Positions 51,658-60,266 are shown, counted from the stretch's first letter. The stretch is DNA of 64,000 nucleotides from Tautonia sociabilis (GCF_003977685.1 NZ_RYZH01000026.1:31228-95227); one strand, 5' to 3'. The notes: generated by a model from the letters alone, not told the origin. A program made the numbers and translations.

Positions 51658-52579
51658 CGCGTCGACCCTCCTCCACTCATCATCATCGTTGGTTGTCGAA
51701 CCCCCGAGCGTCCGGCCCCGACGCCGAGCCCTCACAAAGACTCGGCCGAATGGAGGAAGGTCCCCCGGGGCCATTGCCCGGCCCCGGGGAGTCTCGACCG
51801 TGACCAATCCGCCCGATTGCGCCCGCCCGAGACGCCCTCGCGCCCCGACGTCAAAGGACGACGCCCCTTACACGAGACATAGGGCGCCGATGGCTCGGAA
51901 TCCAGCCGACCGGCACCGCTCTTCTCAAGTGCGGCGACGGGCCGCGGAACCCGCGGCGCTCCGGGACTGACGCAACTCTCGCGCCCGGGGCTCGCCGACA
52001 GCCCCCAAAAGGCCCGTTCCCGGGCGTTTTCGGCCCTGGTCGGAAGAGACGACGCTGGCCGCTCTCCCCCTCGAGAACGGCCCGGACGCCCCGGCCCGGA
52101 CGCGGCCTGTCCCGGGGCCCCGGGAACACCGGGCCAGGCCTGCCGCCTCGATCACGTCCCGAGGCCCGGGGCCGGGCCTCATCGACCAGCCCCGGGTTTC
52201 CTGCCCGGGGCGTGGGCATCGTGCCCTCGAAACCGATGGCGACGCCCCTCCGGGCCTCGATCGGCGGCCTCACCGGCCCGGCCGGGTCCGGCGCTCGATC
52301 GGCCCCGACGTCCCGCCCGTGGTGTCCCCCCTCCCTCCCGATCCCGAGCCCCGGCGGCCTCGCCCCCCGGGACCCGATCCCCCGGCCGACCTCCCGGAAT
52401 CCAGCGATCCCCAGCCTCCAGAACCGAGCGCGACTTGGGGAGGGGAAGCGGGCCGAGGGAGGATCGGGATCGGCTCGACGTTCGACGTTCGACGTTCGAC
52501 GTTCGACGTTCGACGTTCGACGTTCGACGTTCGACGTTCGACGACAGACGCCGGGCGCCGGACGACGAGCCGGCCTCCC
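51658..52579. other. 0.92-kb gene-free region with heptamer repeat
   Basis: No gene is recognised between the hypothetical gene and the DUF3365 gene. Open frames are Arg/Pro-rich on all strands. The only structured element is the ACGTTCG array at 52478-52540. Confidence 0.6.
52478..52540. repeat. ACGTTCG heptanucleotide repeat, 9 copies
   Basis: Nine perfect tandem copies of ACGTTCG. As 7 is not a multiple of 3, frames across it give cyclic peptides and are not genes. It resembles the short tandem repetitive repeats known from filamentous cyanobacteria. A second heptamer array lies at 60488-60564. Confidence 0.96.
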
Positions 52580-53119
52580 TCACCGGATCGGCACCTCGTA
52601 GCGGATGAAGCCGAGCAGGTCCCCCTCCTCGACGCCATGGCACTCGGCGCAGCGGGGATGGACCGCCGGCACCACCGTGGCGGCAAGCAGGCGGCGGCCC
52701 TCCCCCTCGCCGACCACCTCGTCGAGGTAGGTCTCTCCCCTCCGCATCGCCTCGGCCGCCCGGCGCTCGAAGTCCGTCTTCGGGTCATTGTCCACCCCGA
52801 GCGGGGCCATCGAGGCGTCAACCAGCCGGGCCGAGTGGAAGCCCCCCTCGTCCATCGCCTTGAACACGTCCTTGGCCACCATGATCGCCGGCTGGCCCCG
52901 GCGGTACGTGTCGGTGACGGAAACCACCGCCGTCTTGTACAGCGTGTCGAGCATCCGCACCTCCCGCCGGGCCCGCTCGACCGCCGGATCGCCCTCGGCC
53001 TCCCCCCCCTCCCGGGCCTCCCGGGCCGGCCCCCCGGCCATCGCCGCCGACAGGACCGCCGGGACCAGCAGGCCGACGAAGCAAAGCAAGACCCTCGATC
53101 GCACGCGTCGCGTCGTCAT
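52580..53119 (-). CDS. Exported heme-c DUF3365 (Tll0287-like) protein
   Basis: A 179-residue protein with a signal peptide (VLLCFVGLLVPAVLSAAMA). The DUF3365 sensor-like domain (MLDTLYKTAVVSVTDTYRRG..., LVDASMAPLGVDNDPKTDFERRAA) ends with a heme c site C157-A-E-C160-H161. Tll0287-like proteins are periplasmic heme proteins related to PAS folds and proposed to sense redox or gases. It is divergent from an Rrf2 regulator with a palindrome between them, suggesting a regulator-target pair. Confidence 0.85.
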   Translation of the reverse strand: MTTRRVRSRVLLCFVGLLVPAVLSAAMAGGPAREAREGGEAEGDPAVERARREVRMLDTLYKTAVVSVTDTYRRGQPAIMVAKDVFKAMDEGGFHSARLVDASMAPLGVDNDPKTDFERRAAEAMRRGETYLDEVVGEGEGRRLLAATVVPAVHPRCAECHGVEEGDLLGFIRYEVPIR

Positions 53120-53205
53120 CGGAGATCGCTCCCGAACCTGGTACGGTAGGATGATCGGATCGCTCTCCGATCGCCTCCCCATCCCGCGGGCGATCGGCGC
53201 GCCTC

Positions 53206-53233
53206 CCAAATCGGACGAACGAGTCCGATTTGG
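53206..53233. promoter_or_regulatory. Perfect 11-bp palindrome, predicted Rrf2 operator
   Basis: CCAAATCGGAC (53206-53216) and GTCCGATTTGG (53223-53233) are separated by GAACGA. Its right end overlaps the -35 (TTGGCC, 53230-53235) of the rrf2 promoter, the expected position for an autorepressor site. It also lies 87-114 bp upstream of the divergent DUF3365 start. Confidence 0.75.
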
Positions 53234-53257
53234 CCCTACTCTACGACCGCCTATAAT
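53230..53257 (+). promoter_or_regulatory. Sigma-70-type promoter of the Rrf2 gene
   Basis: TTGGCC (53230-53235), a 16-bp spacer and a perfect TATAAT (53252-53257) lie 50 bp upstream of the ATG at 53307. The palindrome covers the -35. Confidence 0.75.
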
Positions 53258-53306
53258 GGATTTCAAGGTCCGAAATTCCCGACGGCCCTGGAGGCGAGCC
53301 CCGCCG

Positions 53307-53792
53307 ATGTTCTCTCAGACGGTCGAGTATGCCCTGAGGGCGGTGGCCCACCTGGCCGATCGGGCTCCGGAGGCGAGGACGACCGAGCAGATCGCCCTGG
53401 TGACGAAGGTGCCGGCGCCGTACCTGTCGAAGGTGCTGCAGGGGCTGAAGCGGGCGGGGATCGTCCGCTCGCAGCGGGGGATCGGCGGCGGCATCGCGCT
53501 GGAGAAGCGGCCCGAGGAGCTGACGATCCTCGAGGTGGTCAACGCCGTCGACCCGATCCGACGCATCCGGACCTGTCCGCTCGGCCTGGCGGCGCACGGC
53601 CGGCACCTTTGCCCGCTGCACCGCCGCCTCGACGATGCGTTGGCCGGGGTCGAGGACGCCTTCGCTCGCACCACGCTCGCCGAGATCCTCGCCGAGCCCA
53701 GCCCCAGCGTCCCCCTCTGCGACGTCCCCGCCGGCCCCTCCCCGGAGGATGACGGCGGCGGCGAGGAGCCGGCCCGACGCCGGTCCGGCTGA
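53307..53792 (+). CDS. Rrf2 family transcriptional regulator
   Basis: A 161-residue winged-helix regulator: MFSQTVEYALRAVAHLAD, TTEQIALVTKVPAPYLSKVLQGLKRAGIV (recognition helix), RSQRGIGGGIAL wing and LTILEVVNAVDPI. The CPLGLAAHGRHLCPLH segment has two Cys 12 apart rather than the C-x5-C-x5-C cluster of IscR, so Fe-S binding is uncertain. The C-terminus is a Glu/Arg-rich tail. It probably represses its own promoter and perhaps the divergent heme-protein gene through the palindrome at 53206-53233. Confidence 0.93.
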   Translation: MFSQTVEYALRAVAHLADRAPEARTTEQIALVTKVPAPYLSKVLQGLKRAGIVRSQRGIGGGIALEKRPEELTILEVVNAVDPIRRIRTCPLGLAAHGRHLCPLHRRLDDALAGVEDAFARTTLAEILAEPSPSVPLCDVPAGPSPEDDGGGEEPARRRSG

Positions 53793-53837
53793 GGGCCCCT
53801 CCTCCCGGGCGAAGGACCGACGCCGGGAGACTGGGGA

Positions 53838-54647
53838 TCAGCCGCCGAGTCGAGGCCCCGGGAAGGGGGGTTCGAGCCCGATCGCGGTCCCCTCGGGGAA
53901 TTCAGTGACGTCGTGGTAGCCGAGAAGCTCGACCGCTCCCGGGTGGTCGCGGTTCAGGCGGCGGAGGTGCCCCAGGCTCTCGCGGCGGAGGGCATCGTCG
54001 TCGGCCCGCAAGGCGGCGAGGGCCGAGACGGGGTGCTCGTCGGTCGAGAGCTCGATGCGCAGGTAGTAGGCGTCGCCGACGTGGAGGGTCCAGCGTCCCT
54101 CCCGGCCGACCGCCACGCCGCAATGCCCGATCGTGTGCCCGGGGAGCGGCACCAGGAGCACCTCGGACCCGGATTGGAGCGCAACCGGGCGGGCCTCCAG
54201 GCCGAACCAGGATCGGGAAGACGGTCCGTGGGTCTTCCAGACCGGGCCGTGCTCGAAGTGGCTCGAGACGTATCGCGGGTGACCGGCCCCCAGCCGGGAG
54301 TGTTCCTCCTCCGAGAGGTGCACGGTCGCCCGGGGGAAGTCGGCCAGCCCTCCGGTGTGGTCCGGATCGGCGTGGGAGAGCACGATGTCCGCCACGTCGT
54401 CGGGCCGGAACCCCAGCCGCTCCACCTGCCGGGCCGCCGTCAGCCGCTCGTCGAACTGGAACCCGGCCAGGTCGATCAGCTCCCGGCCGAGCCGATCGAG
54501 CGGCCGGGCGACGTCGAGCAGCCCGATCCCCGAGTCGACCAGCGAGAGCACGCCCCCCTCCTCGAGCAGCAGGCAGTGGCACGAGGCGGCCGGGTTCGGC
54601 GGGGCGTGGAGCACGCCGCAGTTGAGGTGATACACCGTCAGAGCCAT
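53838..54647 (-). CDS. MBL-fold metallo-hydrolase
   Basis: A 269-residue metallo-beta-lactamase-fold protein. The metal motif is H92-A-D-P-D-H97 with Asp in place of the second His of HxHxDH, as in quorum-quenching and glyoxalase-like subfamilies. LVPLPGHTIGHCGV holds a further His ligand, and LHVGDAYY the bridging Asp. It is likely a cytosolic hydrolase of unknown substrate (lactone, thioester or similar). It lies last in the minus-strand cluster headed by the ECF42-type sigma gene. Confidence 0.9.
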   Translation of the reverse strand: MALTVYHLNCGVLHAPPNPAASCHCLLLEEGGVLSLVDSGIGLLDVARPLDRLGRELIDLAGFQFDERLTAARQVERLGFRPDDVADIVLSHADPDHTGGLADFPRATVHLSEEEHSRLGAGHPRYVSSHFEHGPVWKTHGPSSRSWFGLEARPVALQSGSEVLLVPLPGHTIGHCGVAVGREGRWTLHVGDAYYLRIELSTDEHPVSALAALRADDDALRRESLGHLRRLNRDHPGAVELLGYHDVTEFPEGTAIGLEPPFPGPRLGG

Positions 54648-54696
54648 GCGCTTCCCCTCCCCGGGCCGATCCGACCTCGGCCAGCTCCCCGGACGA

Positions 54697-55293
54697 TCAG
54701 TCCGGGGCGTCGGCCGTCGCCGGCCCGCCGCCCTGAGCGATCGGGCGAGGCACGTCGAAGCGAAGCTCGGCGAACGCCTCGCCCAGGGGGGCGACCGACC
54801 GCAGCCGGAGCGGCGGATTCGAGATCATCCTCGGCAGCAGCGGGGCCCCTCCTCCCAGGGTCACCGGAGCGACCTGGACGATCAGCTCGTCGAGCAGGCC
54901 CTGGTCGAAGAACTGGCCCGCCAGATCGCCGCCGCCGGCGATCCAGACGTTCTTCCCCGACGCCTCCGCCACCATCTCCCGGTGCACCGGCCGGACATCC
55001 CCCCGGACGAACCGCAGGTCGGCGCCGGGGATCGCGGGGAGGGACCGGGACGAGAAGATCCAGGTCGGCAGCTCGTACGGCCAGGCCCCCGGGTGTTCGG
55101 AATCGGGCCGGATCTCGTGGCGGAGCAGCCATTCGTAGGTGTGCGATCCCATCGCGATCGCGCCAACCTCCCGGATAAACGCCGGAAACCCGGCCTCCTC
55201 GGCCGGCCCGAACTGGAACAGCCAGTCGAGCGAGTGCCCCGGGCCGGCGATGAAGCCATCCAGGCTGGACGCCGTGTAATATTGCGTTGCCAT
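54697..55293 (-). CDS. Dihydrofolate reductase family protein (RibD C-terminal domain type)
   Basis: A 198-residue protein with the RibD_C/YyaP pattern: YYTASSLDGFIAGPGHSLDWL, IAMGSHTYEWLL, WIFSSRSLPAIPG, VWIAGGGDLAGQFFDQGLLDELIVQVAP and LGGGAPLLP. These are NADPH-dependent reductases, often encoded near YciI/VOC genes. The true substrate is unknown; housekeeping folate reduction is unlikely. It lies 7 bp from the end of the VOC pseudogene. Confidence 0.92.
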   Translation of the reverse strand: MATQYYTASSLDGFIAGPGHSLDWLFQFGPAEEAGFPAFIREVGAIAMGSHTYEWLLRHEIRPDSEHPGAWPYELPTWIFSSRSLPAIPGADLRFVRGDVRPVHREMVAEASGKNVWIAGGGDLAGQFFDQGLLDELIVQVAPVTLGGGAPLLPRMISNPPLRLRSVAPLGEAFAELRFDVPRPIAQGGGPATADAPD

Positions 55294-55299
55294 GGCAGG

Positions 55300-55716
55300 T
55301 CAGTCGTCCCCGGTCGGCCATCCGTTCGTCGGCTGGAGCGGATCCCACAGGGTGCCGTCCAGGTCTCGGAAGACGGCGACCGTCCCGGAGGGCATCCGGC
55401 GGGGAGGCCGCTCGAAGACCACGCCCCGGTCGCGGTCGGCGGCATCGTCGCGCCCGAAGTCCTCCGTAGAGCGGAACAGGAAGACCCGCCCGCCGGTTTG
55501 GTTGCCGATGCGGGCCGCCTGCTCCTGGTCCGAGGCTCGGGCGAGCAGAATCCCATCTTACCGGAAGCCGGGAGGACGCACCACGACCCATTGCGTGACC
55601 TGCTCCGGGATCGCCGTATCCTCGACGAGGTCGAAGCCGAGGACGCCAACGGAGGAGCCGATCGCCTCGTCGGAATCCCTCACCACGACGGAGACCAGCC
55701 CGAGGGCCTGCCTCAT
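55300..55716 (-). pseudogene. VOC (glyoxalase-like) protein gene with in-frame stop
   Basis: Reading from the ATG at 55716 gives RQALGLVSVVVRDSDEAIG...GVLGFDLVEDT, EQVTQWVVVRPPGF, then a TAA stop (55558-55560). In the same frame comes DGILLARASDQEQAAR, NQTGGRVFLFRSTEDFGRD, VVFERPP.RMPSGTVAVF and DLDGTLWDPLQP up to TGA. Intact relatives are continuous here. Compared with them it also appears to lack part of the FYTETLG block and a few residues before GVVF. No frameshift is needed. A nonsense mutation plus small deletions point to a decaying copy; a base-call error cannot be excluded for the stop alone. Confidence 0.82.
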
Positions 55717-55766
55717 CGTCGGCCTCCTCCGCCTCGAACCTCGACCCTGGGCGTCCTCCCGACTGG

Positions 55767-56162
55767 TTACGCGAGGTTCAACTGCCAGGAGACGCCGAAG
55801 CGGTCCGTCAGCCAGCCGAACCGAGCGCTGAAGCCGTAATTGCCCAGGGGCATCAGCACGTTTCCGCCCTCCGCCAGGCGGCCGAAGGCCGCGTCCAGCT
55901 CGGCCTGGCTCTCACACTCGACGAACAGCGAGACCGACGGGGTGAAGCCGAAGGCGTGCTCGATGGGACTGTCGATGCAGAGGAACTCCCGCCCGGCCAG
56001 CGTGAACGCCGCCATCTTGACGGTCCCCTCCTTGCCCTGCTCACCGGGGCCGTAGCGCTCGATCGATTGGATCGCCGAGCCGCCGAAGAGGGACGTGTAG
56101 AACGTCATCGCCTCCTCGGCGGCCCCGGTGAACATGAGGTGGGTCTTCACCGAACGGGCCAT
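55767..56162 (-). CDS. VOC family protein (PhnB / 3-demethylubiquinone-methyltransferase-like fold)
   Basis: A 131-residue protein: VKTHLMFTGAAEEAMTFYTSLFGGSAI, EGTVKMAAFTLAGREFLCIDSP, PSVSLFVECESQAELDAAFGRL and NYGFSARFGWLTDRFGVSWQLNL. This PhnB-like VOC group is common beside ECF sigma factors and YciI proteins. Its enzymatic role is unknown. It lies 51 bp upstream of the VOC pseudogene in the same direction. Confidence 0.93.
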   Translation of the reverse strand: MARSVKTHLMFTGAAEEAMTFYTSLFGGSAIQSIERYGPGEQGKEGTVKMAAFTLAGREFLCIDSPIEHAFGFTPSVSLFVECESQAELDAAFGRLAEGGNVLMPLGNYGFSARFGWLTDRFGVSWQLNLA

Positions 56163-56254
56163 CCGAGACTCCTCGAACACGGGGTGGAGATGAGAGCGAC
56201 GAGCCGGGGCGGGGGCGATCCCGCCCGTCGCCCCGGCCGATCCAGAGGACGCGA

Positions 56255-56734
56255 TCACTCGCAGGGGGCCTCGGCCATCGCGGCGGCCATCCGCTCCCTC
56301 AACTGCTCGGGAGCGACATCCTCCAGATGCTCGGCGATCGACCAGTGGTGGCCGAAGGGGTCGACGAGCTTGCCGTAGCGGTCTCCCCAGAACATGTCCT
56401 GCAAGGGCATGGCCACGGTCGCCCCCGCCTCGACGGCCCGGGCGAAGGCGGCGTCGGCGTCGGTCACGTACAGGTGGATCGTCACCGGGGAACGGCCGCC
56501 GGAGGGGCCGACCGAGCCGTAATCGGGGAACTCGTCCGCCAGGAAGAGGTGGGAGTCGCCGATCCGCAGCTCCGCGTGGCCGATCTTCACCACACCCCCC
56601 TCCGCCGGCAAGGGCATGCGCGAGCGTTCCTCGGCGCCGAAGGCCCGCTTGTAGAACTCGATGGCCTCGGAGGCCCCGGCGACGACCAGATGCGGGGTGA
56701 TCGTGTGAAATCCGGCGGGGATCGGGTGGCTCAT
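56255..56734 (-). CDS. VOC family protein (glyoxalase/bleomycin-resistance-like)
   Basis: A 159-residue VOC protein: GFHTITPHLVVAGASEAIEFYKRAFGAEE, HAELRIGDSHLFLADEFPDYG, SPVTIHLYVTDADAAFARAVEAGA and DMFWGDRYGKLVDPFGHHWSIAEH, with a helical C-terminal tail. The paired beta-alpha-beta3 modules and HH/E residues are compatible with metal binding. It is a member of the same cluster. Confidence 0.93.
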   Translation of the reverse strand: MSHPIPAGFHTITPHLVVAGASEAIEFYKRAFGAEERSRMPLPAEGGVVKIGHAELRIGDSHLFLADEFPDYGSVGPSGGRSPVTIHLYVTDADAAFARAVEAGATVAMPLQDMFWGDRYGKLVDPFGHHWSIAEHLEDVAPEQLRERMAAAMAEAPCE

Positions 56735-56851
56735 GGACTTGCTCCCGTTAAAAGAGGATCTGAAATCGGAACGTGACAACGCGATCGAGGTGAGCATCAT
56801 GGTCGAGGGCCGAGGCGCCCCGACGGCCGGGAGCCTCGGAGGTCGGCCGGC

Positions 56852-57148
56852 CTACCCGCCGGCGATGGCGCCGACGATCAGCAGGGGCTCCTCCCCAACG
56901 GCGACCGGGAGGGGCAGGGGGGTGTCGGGAGGGTCGAGGGAGAGGTCCCGCTCGCAGGCGAAGAACCGCAGGAACGGCCGGCGACGCCGGGTGTCCCGGT
57001 CCCGGACGGTTCCCCGGAGCGCCGGGTGCTCGGCCTCCAGGGCGTCGAGGACCGCCCCGAGCGTCGCCGGGCCGTCGACCCGGAGCGCCACCTCGCCGGA
57101 GACGCCGGCGAGGTTCCGCAGGTGGAACGGCAGGGCGACCCGGATCAT
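56852..57148 (-). CDS. MoaD/ThiS family ubiquitin-like protein
   Basis: A 98-residue beta-grasp protein starting [15 protein letters not shown] and ending IVGAIAGG. The C-terminal Gly-Gly is the feature that becomes thiocarboxylated in sulfur carriers. [15 protein letters not shown] and a central charged loop fit the MoaD-like family. No E1-like MoeB/ThiF or MoaE gene is in the window. Its ATG overlaps the stop... of the upstream BNR gene by 4 bp, indicating translational coupling. Confidence 0.88.
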   Translation of the reverse strand: MIRVALPFHLRNLAGVSGEVALRVDGPATLGAVLDALEAEHPALRGTVRDRDTRRRRPFLRFFACERDLSLDPPDTPLPLPVAVGEEPLLIVGAIAGG

Positions 57149-58260
57149 GGCAGCGTCTGGACCTCCACCGAGAGCACCGCGGGCAGGTCTCGGACGATCG
57201 GGGCCCAGCGGTCCCCCGAGTCATTCGAGGCGTAGACCTGGCCTCCGGTCGTGCCGAAGTAGACGCCGCAGGGATCGAGGCGGTCGACGGCCATCGCGTC
57301 CCGCAGCACGTTGACGTAGCAGTCGCGCTGGGGCAGGCCCTCGGCCAGCGGCTCCCACGCTCCCCCTCCGGTGCGGCTCCGATAGACGCGCAGCTTCCCC
57401 TCGGGCGGGTAGTGCTGCGAGTCGCTGGTGATAGGGACGACGTAGACCGTCTCCGGCTCGTGGGCGTGGACCTCGATCGGGAAGCCGAAGTCGCTGGGCA
57501 GGTCGCCGCTAACCTCCCGCCACGACTCCCCGGCGTCGTCGCTGCGCATCACGTCCCAGTGCTTCTGCATGAACAGCACCTTCGGCCGGGACGGGTGCAT
57601 CGCGATCCGGTGGACGCAGTGGCCGACCTCGGCGTCGGGGTCGGGGATGTACTCCGACCGCAGGCCTCGGTTGATCGGCCGCCACGACTCCCCGCCGTCG
57701 TCGGTGCGGAAGGCGCCGGCGGCCGAGATGGCGACGACGATCCGGGCCGGGTCGTTCGGGTCGAGGAGGATCGTGTGCAGGCACATCCCCCCGGCCCCCG
57801 GCTGCCACCGCGGGCCCGTTCCGTGCTGGCGCAGGCCGGGCAGTTCCCGCCAGGATCGGCCGCCGTCGTCGGTGCGGAAGATCGAGGCGTCCTCGACCCC
57901 CGCGTAGACGACCTCCGGGTTGTCGGGCGAGGGTTCCAGGTGCCAGACCCGCTTGAACGCCCAGGGGCGCTGCGAGCCGTCGTACCACTGGTGGGTCCCC
58001 GGCTCCCCCTCGTACGAGAAGTCGTTGCCGACGGCCTCCCAGGTCCGGCCGCCGTCTTCCGAGCGCTGGATCACCTGGCCGAACCAGCCGCTCGACTGCG
58101 AGGCGTACAGCCGGTTCGGGTCGGCCGGCGAGCCCGTCACGTGGTAGATCTCCCAGCCGCCGAAGTGCGGCCCGCTGACCTCCCACCGCTCCCGCCGGCC
58201 GTCCGACGAGAGAATGAACGCTCCCTTGCGCGTGCCGACGAGCACTCGAACGCTGCTCAT
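57145..58260 (-). CDS. BNR/Asp-box beta-propeller (sortilin/photosystem assembly-like) protein
   Basis: A 371-residue propeller protein: [23 protein letters not shown], then repeated Asp boxes [40 protein letters not shown] and [10 protein letters not shown]. No signal peptide is evident, so it may be cytosolic. Proteins of this type are frequently adjacent to MoaD/ThiS-like genes, as here with a 4-bp ATGA overlap. No enzyme function is known to me. Confidence 0.88.
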   Translation of the reverse strand: MSSVRVLVGTRKGAFILSSDGRRERWEVSGPHFGGWEIYHVTGSPADPNRLYASQSSGWFGQVIQRSEDGGRTWEAVGNDFSYEGEPGTHQWYDGSQRPWAFKRVWHLEPSPDNPEVVYAGVEDASIFRTDDGGRSWRELPGLRQHGTGPRWQPGAGGMCLHTILLDPNDPARIVVAISAAGAFRTDDGGESWRPINRGLRSEYIPDPDAEVGHCVHRIAMHPSRPKVLFMQKHWDVMRSDDAGESWREVSGDLPSDFGFPIEVHAHEPETVYVVPITSDSQHYPPEGKLRVYRSRTGGGAWEPLAEGLPQRDCYVNVLRDAMAVDRLDPCGVYFGTTGGQVYASNDSGDRWAPIVRDLPAVLSVEVQTLP

Positions 58261-58320
58261 GCTCCCTCCTCCCTTCGACCCCCGAGGGGTATCGATCAGG
58301 CCCGAGGCCCGACGATCACG

Positions 58321-58755
58321 TCAGGCCCCCTCCACCAGCCCGGCCCGGATCCGATCCTCGGCGGCCCGGATCGCGCCCGAGGGGTCGGCCGCCGAGAAGT
58401 CCTCCGGCCCGAAGACCGGGCGCAGCTCGATCTCCACCTCCGGCCCGCCCGGCGACGGGTTCGGGCAGCGCCGGGCCCAGTCGATCGCCTCGTCCATCGA
58501 CTCCACCCGCCAGAGCCAGAAGCCGGCGATCAGCGCGTTGGTCTCGGTAAACGGGCCGCTGACCACCCGTCGGCCCTCGTCCGAGAACCGGACGCGGACG
58601 CCCTTCGAGCTGGGATGCAAGCCCTCTCCCGCGATCAGGACGCCGGCCTTCGCCAGGTCCTCGTTGTACCGCGTCATCGCCTCCAGCAGCGTCTCGTCGG
58701 GCATCTCGCCCGCCTCGGACGACTCGGTCGCCTTGACCAGGGCCATCACCTTCAT
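58321..58755 (-). CDS. YciI family (DGPF-type) protein
   Basis: A 144-residue YciI-like protein: KVMALVKATESSEAGEMPDETLLEAMTRYN, AGVLIAGEGLHPSS, VVSGPFTETNALIAGFWLWRVESMDEAIDWARRCP and VEIELRPVFGPEDF. The SGPF replaces DGPF. These proteins are the characteristic partners of ECF42 sigma factors, with unknown biochemistry. It is 48 bp downstream of another YciI gene. Confidence 0.94.
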   Translation of the reverse strand: MKVMALVKATESSEAGEMPDETLLEAMTRYNEDLAKAGVLIAGEGLHPSSKGVRVRFSDEGRRVVSGPFTETNALIAGFWLWRVESMDEAIDWARRCPNPSPGGPEVEIELRPVFGPEDFSAADPSGAIRAAEDRIRAGLVEGA

Positions 58756-58803
58756 CGTCAGCGTCCCCCCTCGGCCTCGACCCGGTCCGATCCCGGTTCC
58801 GGA

Positions 58804-59196
58804 TCACTCGCCGGCCCCCCGTTGGGCCAGGGACCCCTCCCCGAGCTCGAACAGGCCGGGCAGTTCCGTGACGGGCCGGATCTCGACGGTCCCCACCCGG
58901 GCGGCGGGGATCCGGCCGGCGATGGCGATGGCCTCGTCCCGGTCCCTCGCCTCGACGAGGAAGAAGCCGCCGAGCTGCTCCCTCGTCTCGGCGAACGGCC
59001 CGTCGGTCACCAACGGCTTGCCCTCCCGCACCCGGACGCTCGTCGCCGAGGCCACCGGCTCCAGCGGAGAGGAGCCGAGATACTGGCCCTTCTCCCGGAG
59101 TTCCTGGCCGAGCCGCATCGACTCCTCGTAGCAGTGCTCGCGCGCCTCGTCGGTCCAGGCGCCTTCCTCGCTATAAATAAGCAGCATGTATTTCAT
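58804..59196 (-). CDS. YciI family (DGPF domain) protein
   Basis: A 130-residue protein with the canonical motif PLVTDGPFAETREQLGGFFLVEARDRDEAI, preceded by KYMLLIYSEEGAW. DGPF proteins are small ferredoxin-like-fold proteins encoded next to ECF42 sigma genes. The gene is in the same direction as the sigma gene at 60693-61937. Confidence 0.95.
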   Translation of the reverse strand: MKYMLLIYSEEGAWTDEAREHCYEESMRLGQELREKGQYLGSSPLEPVASATSVRVREGKPLVTDGPFAETREQLGGFFLVEARDRDEAIAIAGRIPAARVGTVEIRPVTELPGLFELGEGSLAQRGAGE

Positions 59197-59326
59197 CGAT
59201 CGCTCGTCCTCAACTTGAAGGGCCGGGGCGGTCGGCCGGGCTCGACGCCCCGGCGGGGTACGCTCGGGTCTGGGTCAGGCCATCATCCTCAGGGCTCGGT
59301 ACGGGAGGCGGCGCCCGGACGGGGGG

Positions 59327-60211
59327 TCAGGCGATCCGCCGGTAGCGCATCGTCAGCAACGGGTCCCAGGAGCCTTCCCCGGTGCGGTGGTGCGACGTCA
59401 TGACCCGCTCGTCCTCCGAGAGAATCGTGATGACATCCCGGTATCGGGATGTCCCCGTCCCGTCGAGGCTGGGGCCCTCGTTGTCCAGGCAGAGGACCCG
59501 GCCGGCAGCGTCGAGTTCGCCGCCGGAGATCCACAGGTGAGTCATCGCCGAGGCGACGAACGTGCCGACGTACCGGCCCGCTCTCGCGTCGAAGCCGAGC
59601 GTCATGATCGTCTCCGAAGGGCCGGCGCCCGGCATCTCCCCGATCCCCTCGGCAACAACCCACAGGCCGCCGACCGACCGCACGACCTCGACCCCCGTCG
59701 CGATCATCGGCGGCTCGCCGGGGACCATCCGGCCTTCAGACGAAACGGACCACGAGCCGACCAGCCGGTCGAGCCAGCGGTGCCGCTCCGACGGCTCTTC
59801 CCGCATGAAACCATCCTTGAATCTGCGGCCATCCGACCGGAGCGGCCCCGAGGCCTCGCGTCCGCCCCGGTCGTCGACCGGCAGGACCGCGAACGACCCC
59901 AGCCCAATTCCGGGGTGCAATGACAGAAGCTGGATCGCATGGTTCAGGTCCCGGGCCTCGACCACCCGGAGCCCGTCGAGTTCTCCTCCCCCCTCTCCGG
60001 GGGCCCCGACCCCCACCTCGAGCCGGCCGTCGAGGCGCCTCAGTGCGACGGCGTCCCGGCGATGGCGCAGCGACACCCCGGCAAGCAACCGGCCGCTCCG
60101 GCGCAGCTCGTCGTCGAAGGCGGCGGCTCCCTCCTCCAGGGCGGCTCGGCTCGCCCCGAGCCTCGCGTCCCGGCCTGGCTCCTCCCTGTATCCGAGGACG
60201 GCGAAGCGCAT
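59327..60211 (-). CDS. YciI-like domain fused to DUF1579 domain
   Basis: A 294-residue protein with an N-terminal YciI-like module (MRFAVLGYREEPG..., LLAGVSLRHR, LDGLRVVEARDLNHAIQLLSLHPG). It continues in frame into DUF1579 (HRWLDRLVGSWSVSSEGRM, VRSVGGLWVVAEGIGEMPG, ETIMTLGFDARAGRYVGTFV, TSHHRTGEGSWDPLLTMRYRR). DUF1579 genes are common separate neighbours of ECF42 operons; here both are one polypeptide. An internal Met before REEPSERHRW could allow a separate DUF1579 product. A TTG upstream is rejected as start. A predicted ECF42-type promoter lies about 56-82 bp upstream. Confidence 0.88.
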   Translation of the reverse strand: MRFAVLGYREEPGRDARLGASRAALEEGAAAFDDELRRSGRLLAGVSLRHRRDAVALRRLDGRLEVGVGAPGEGGGELDGLRVVEARDLNHAIQLLSLHPGIGLGSFAVLPVDDRGGREASGPLRSDGRRFKDGFMREEPSERHRWLDRLVGSWSVSSEGRMVPGEPPMIATGVEVVRSVGGLWVVAEGIGEMPGAGPSETIMTLGFDARAGRYVGTFVASAMTHLWISGGELDAAGRVLCLDNEGPSLDGTGTSRYRDVITILSEDERVMTSHHRTGEGSWDPLLTMRYRRIA

Positions 60212-60266
60212 CAGCCCAGCCCCTCCGGCTCCGATGCCCGATCCCAATCCCGATCTCCTCCCCGAG

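Noticed and set aside
52319..53149. Plus-strand frame through the ACGTTCG array
   Set aside because: Reads the heptamer as STFDVRR repeats and then the antisense of the heme protein gene.
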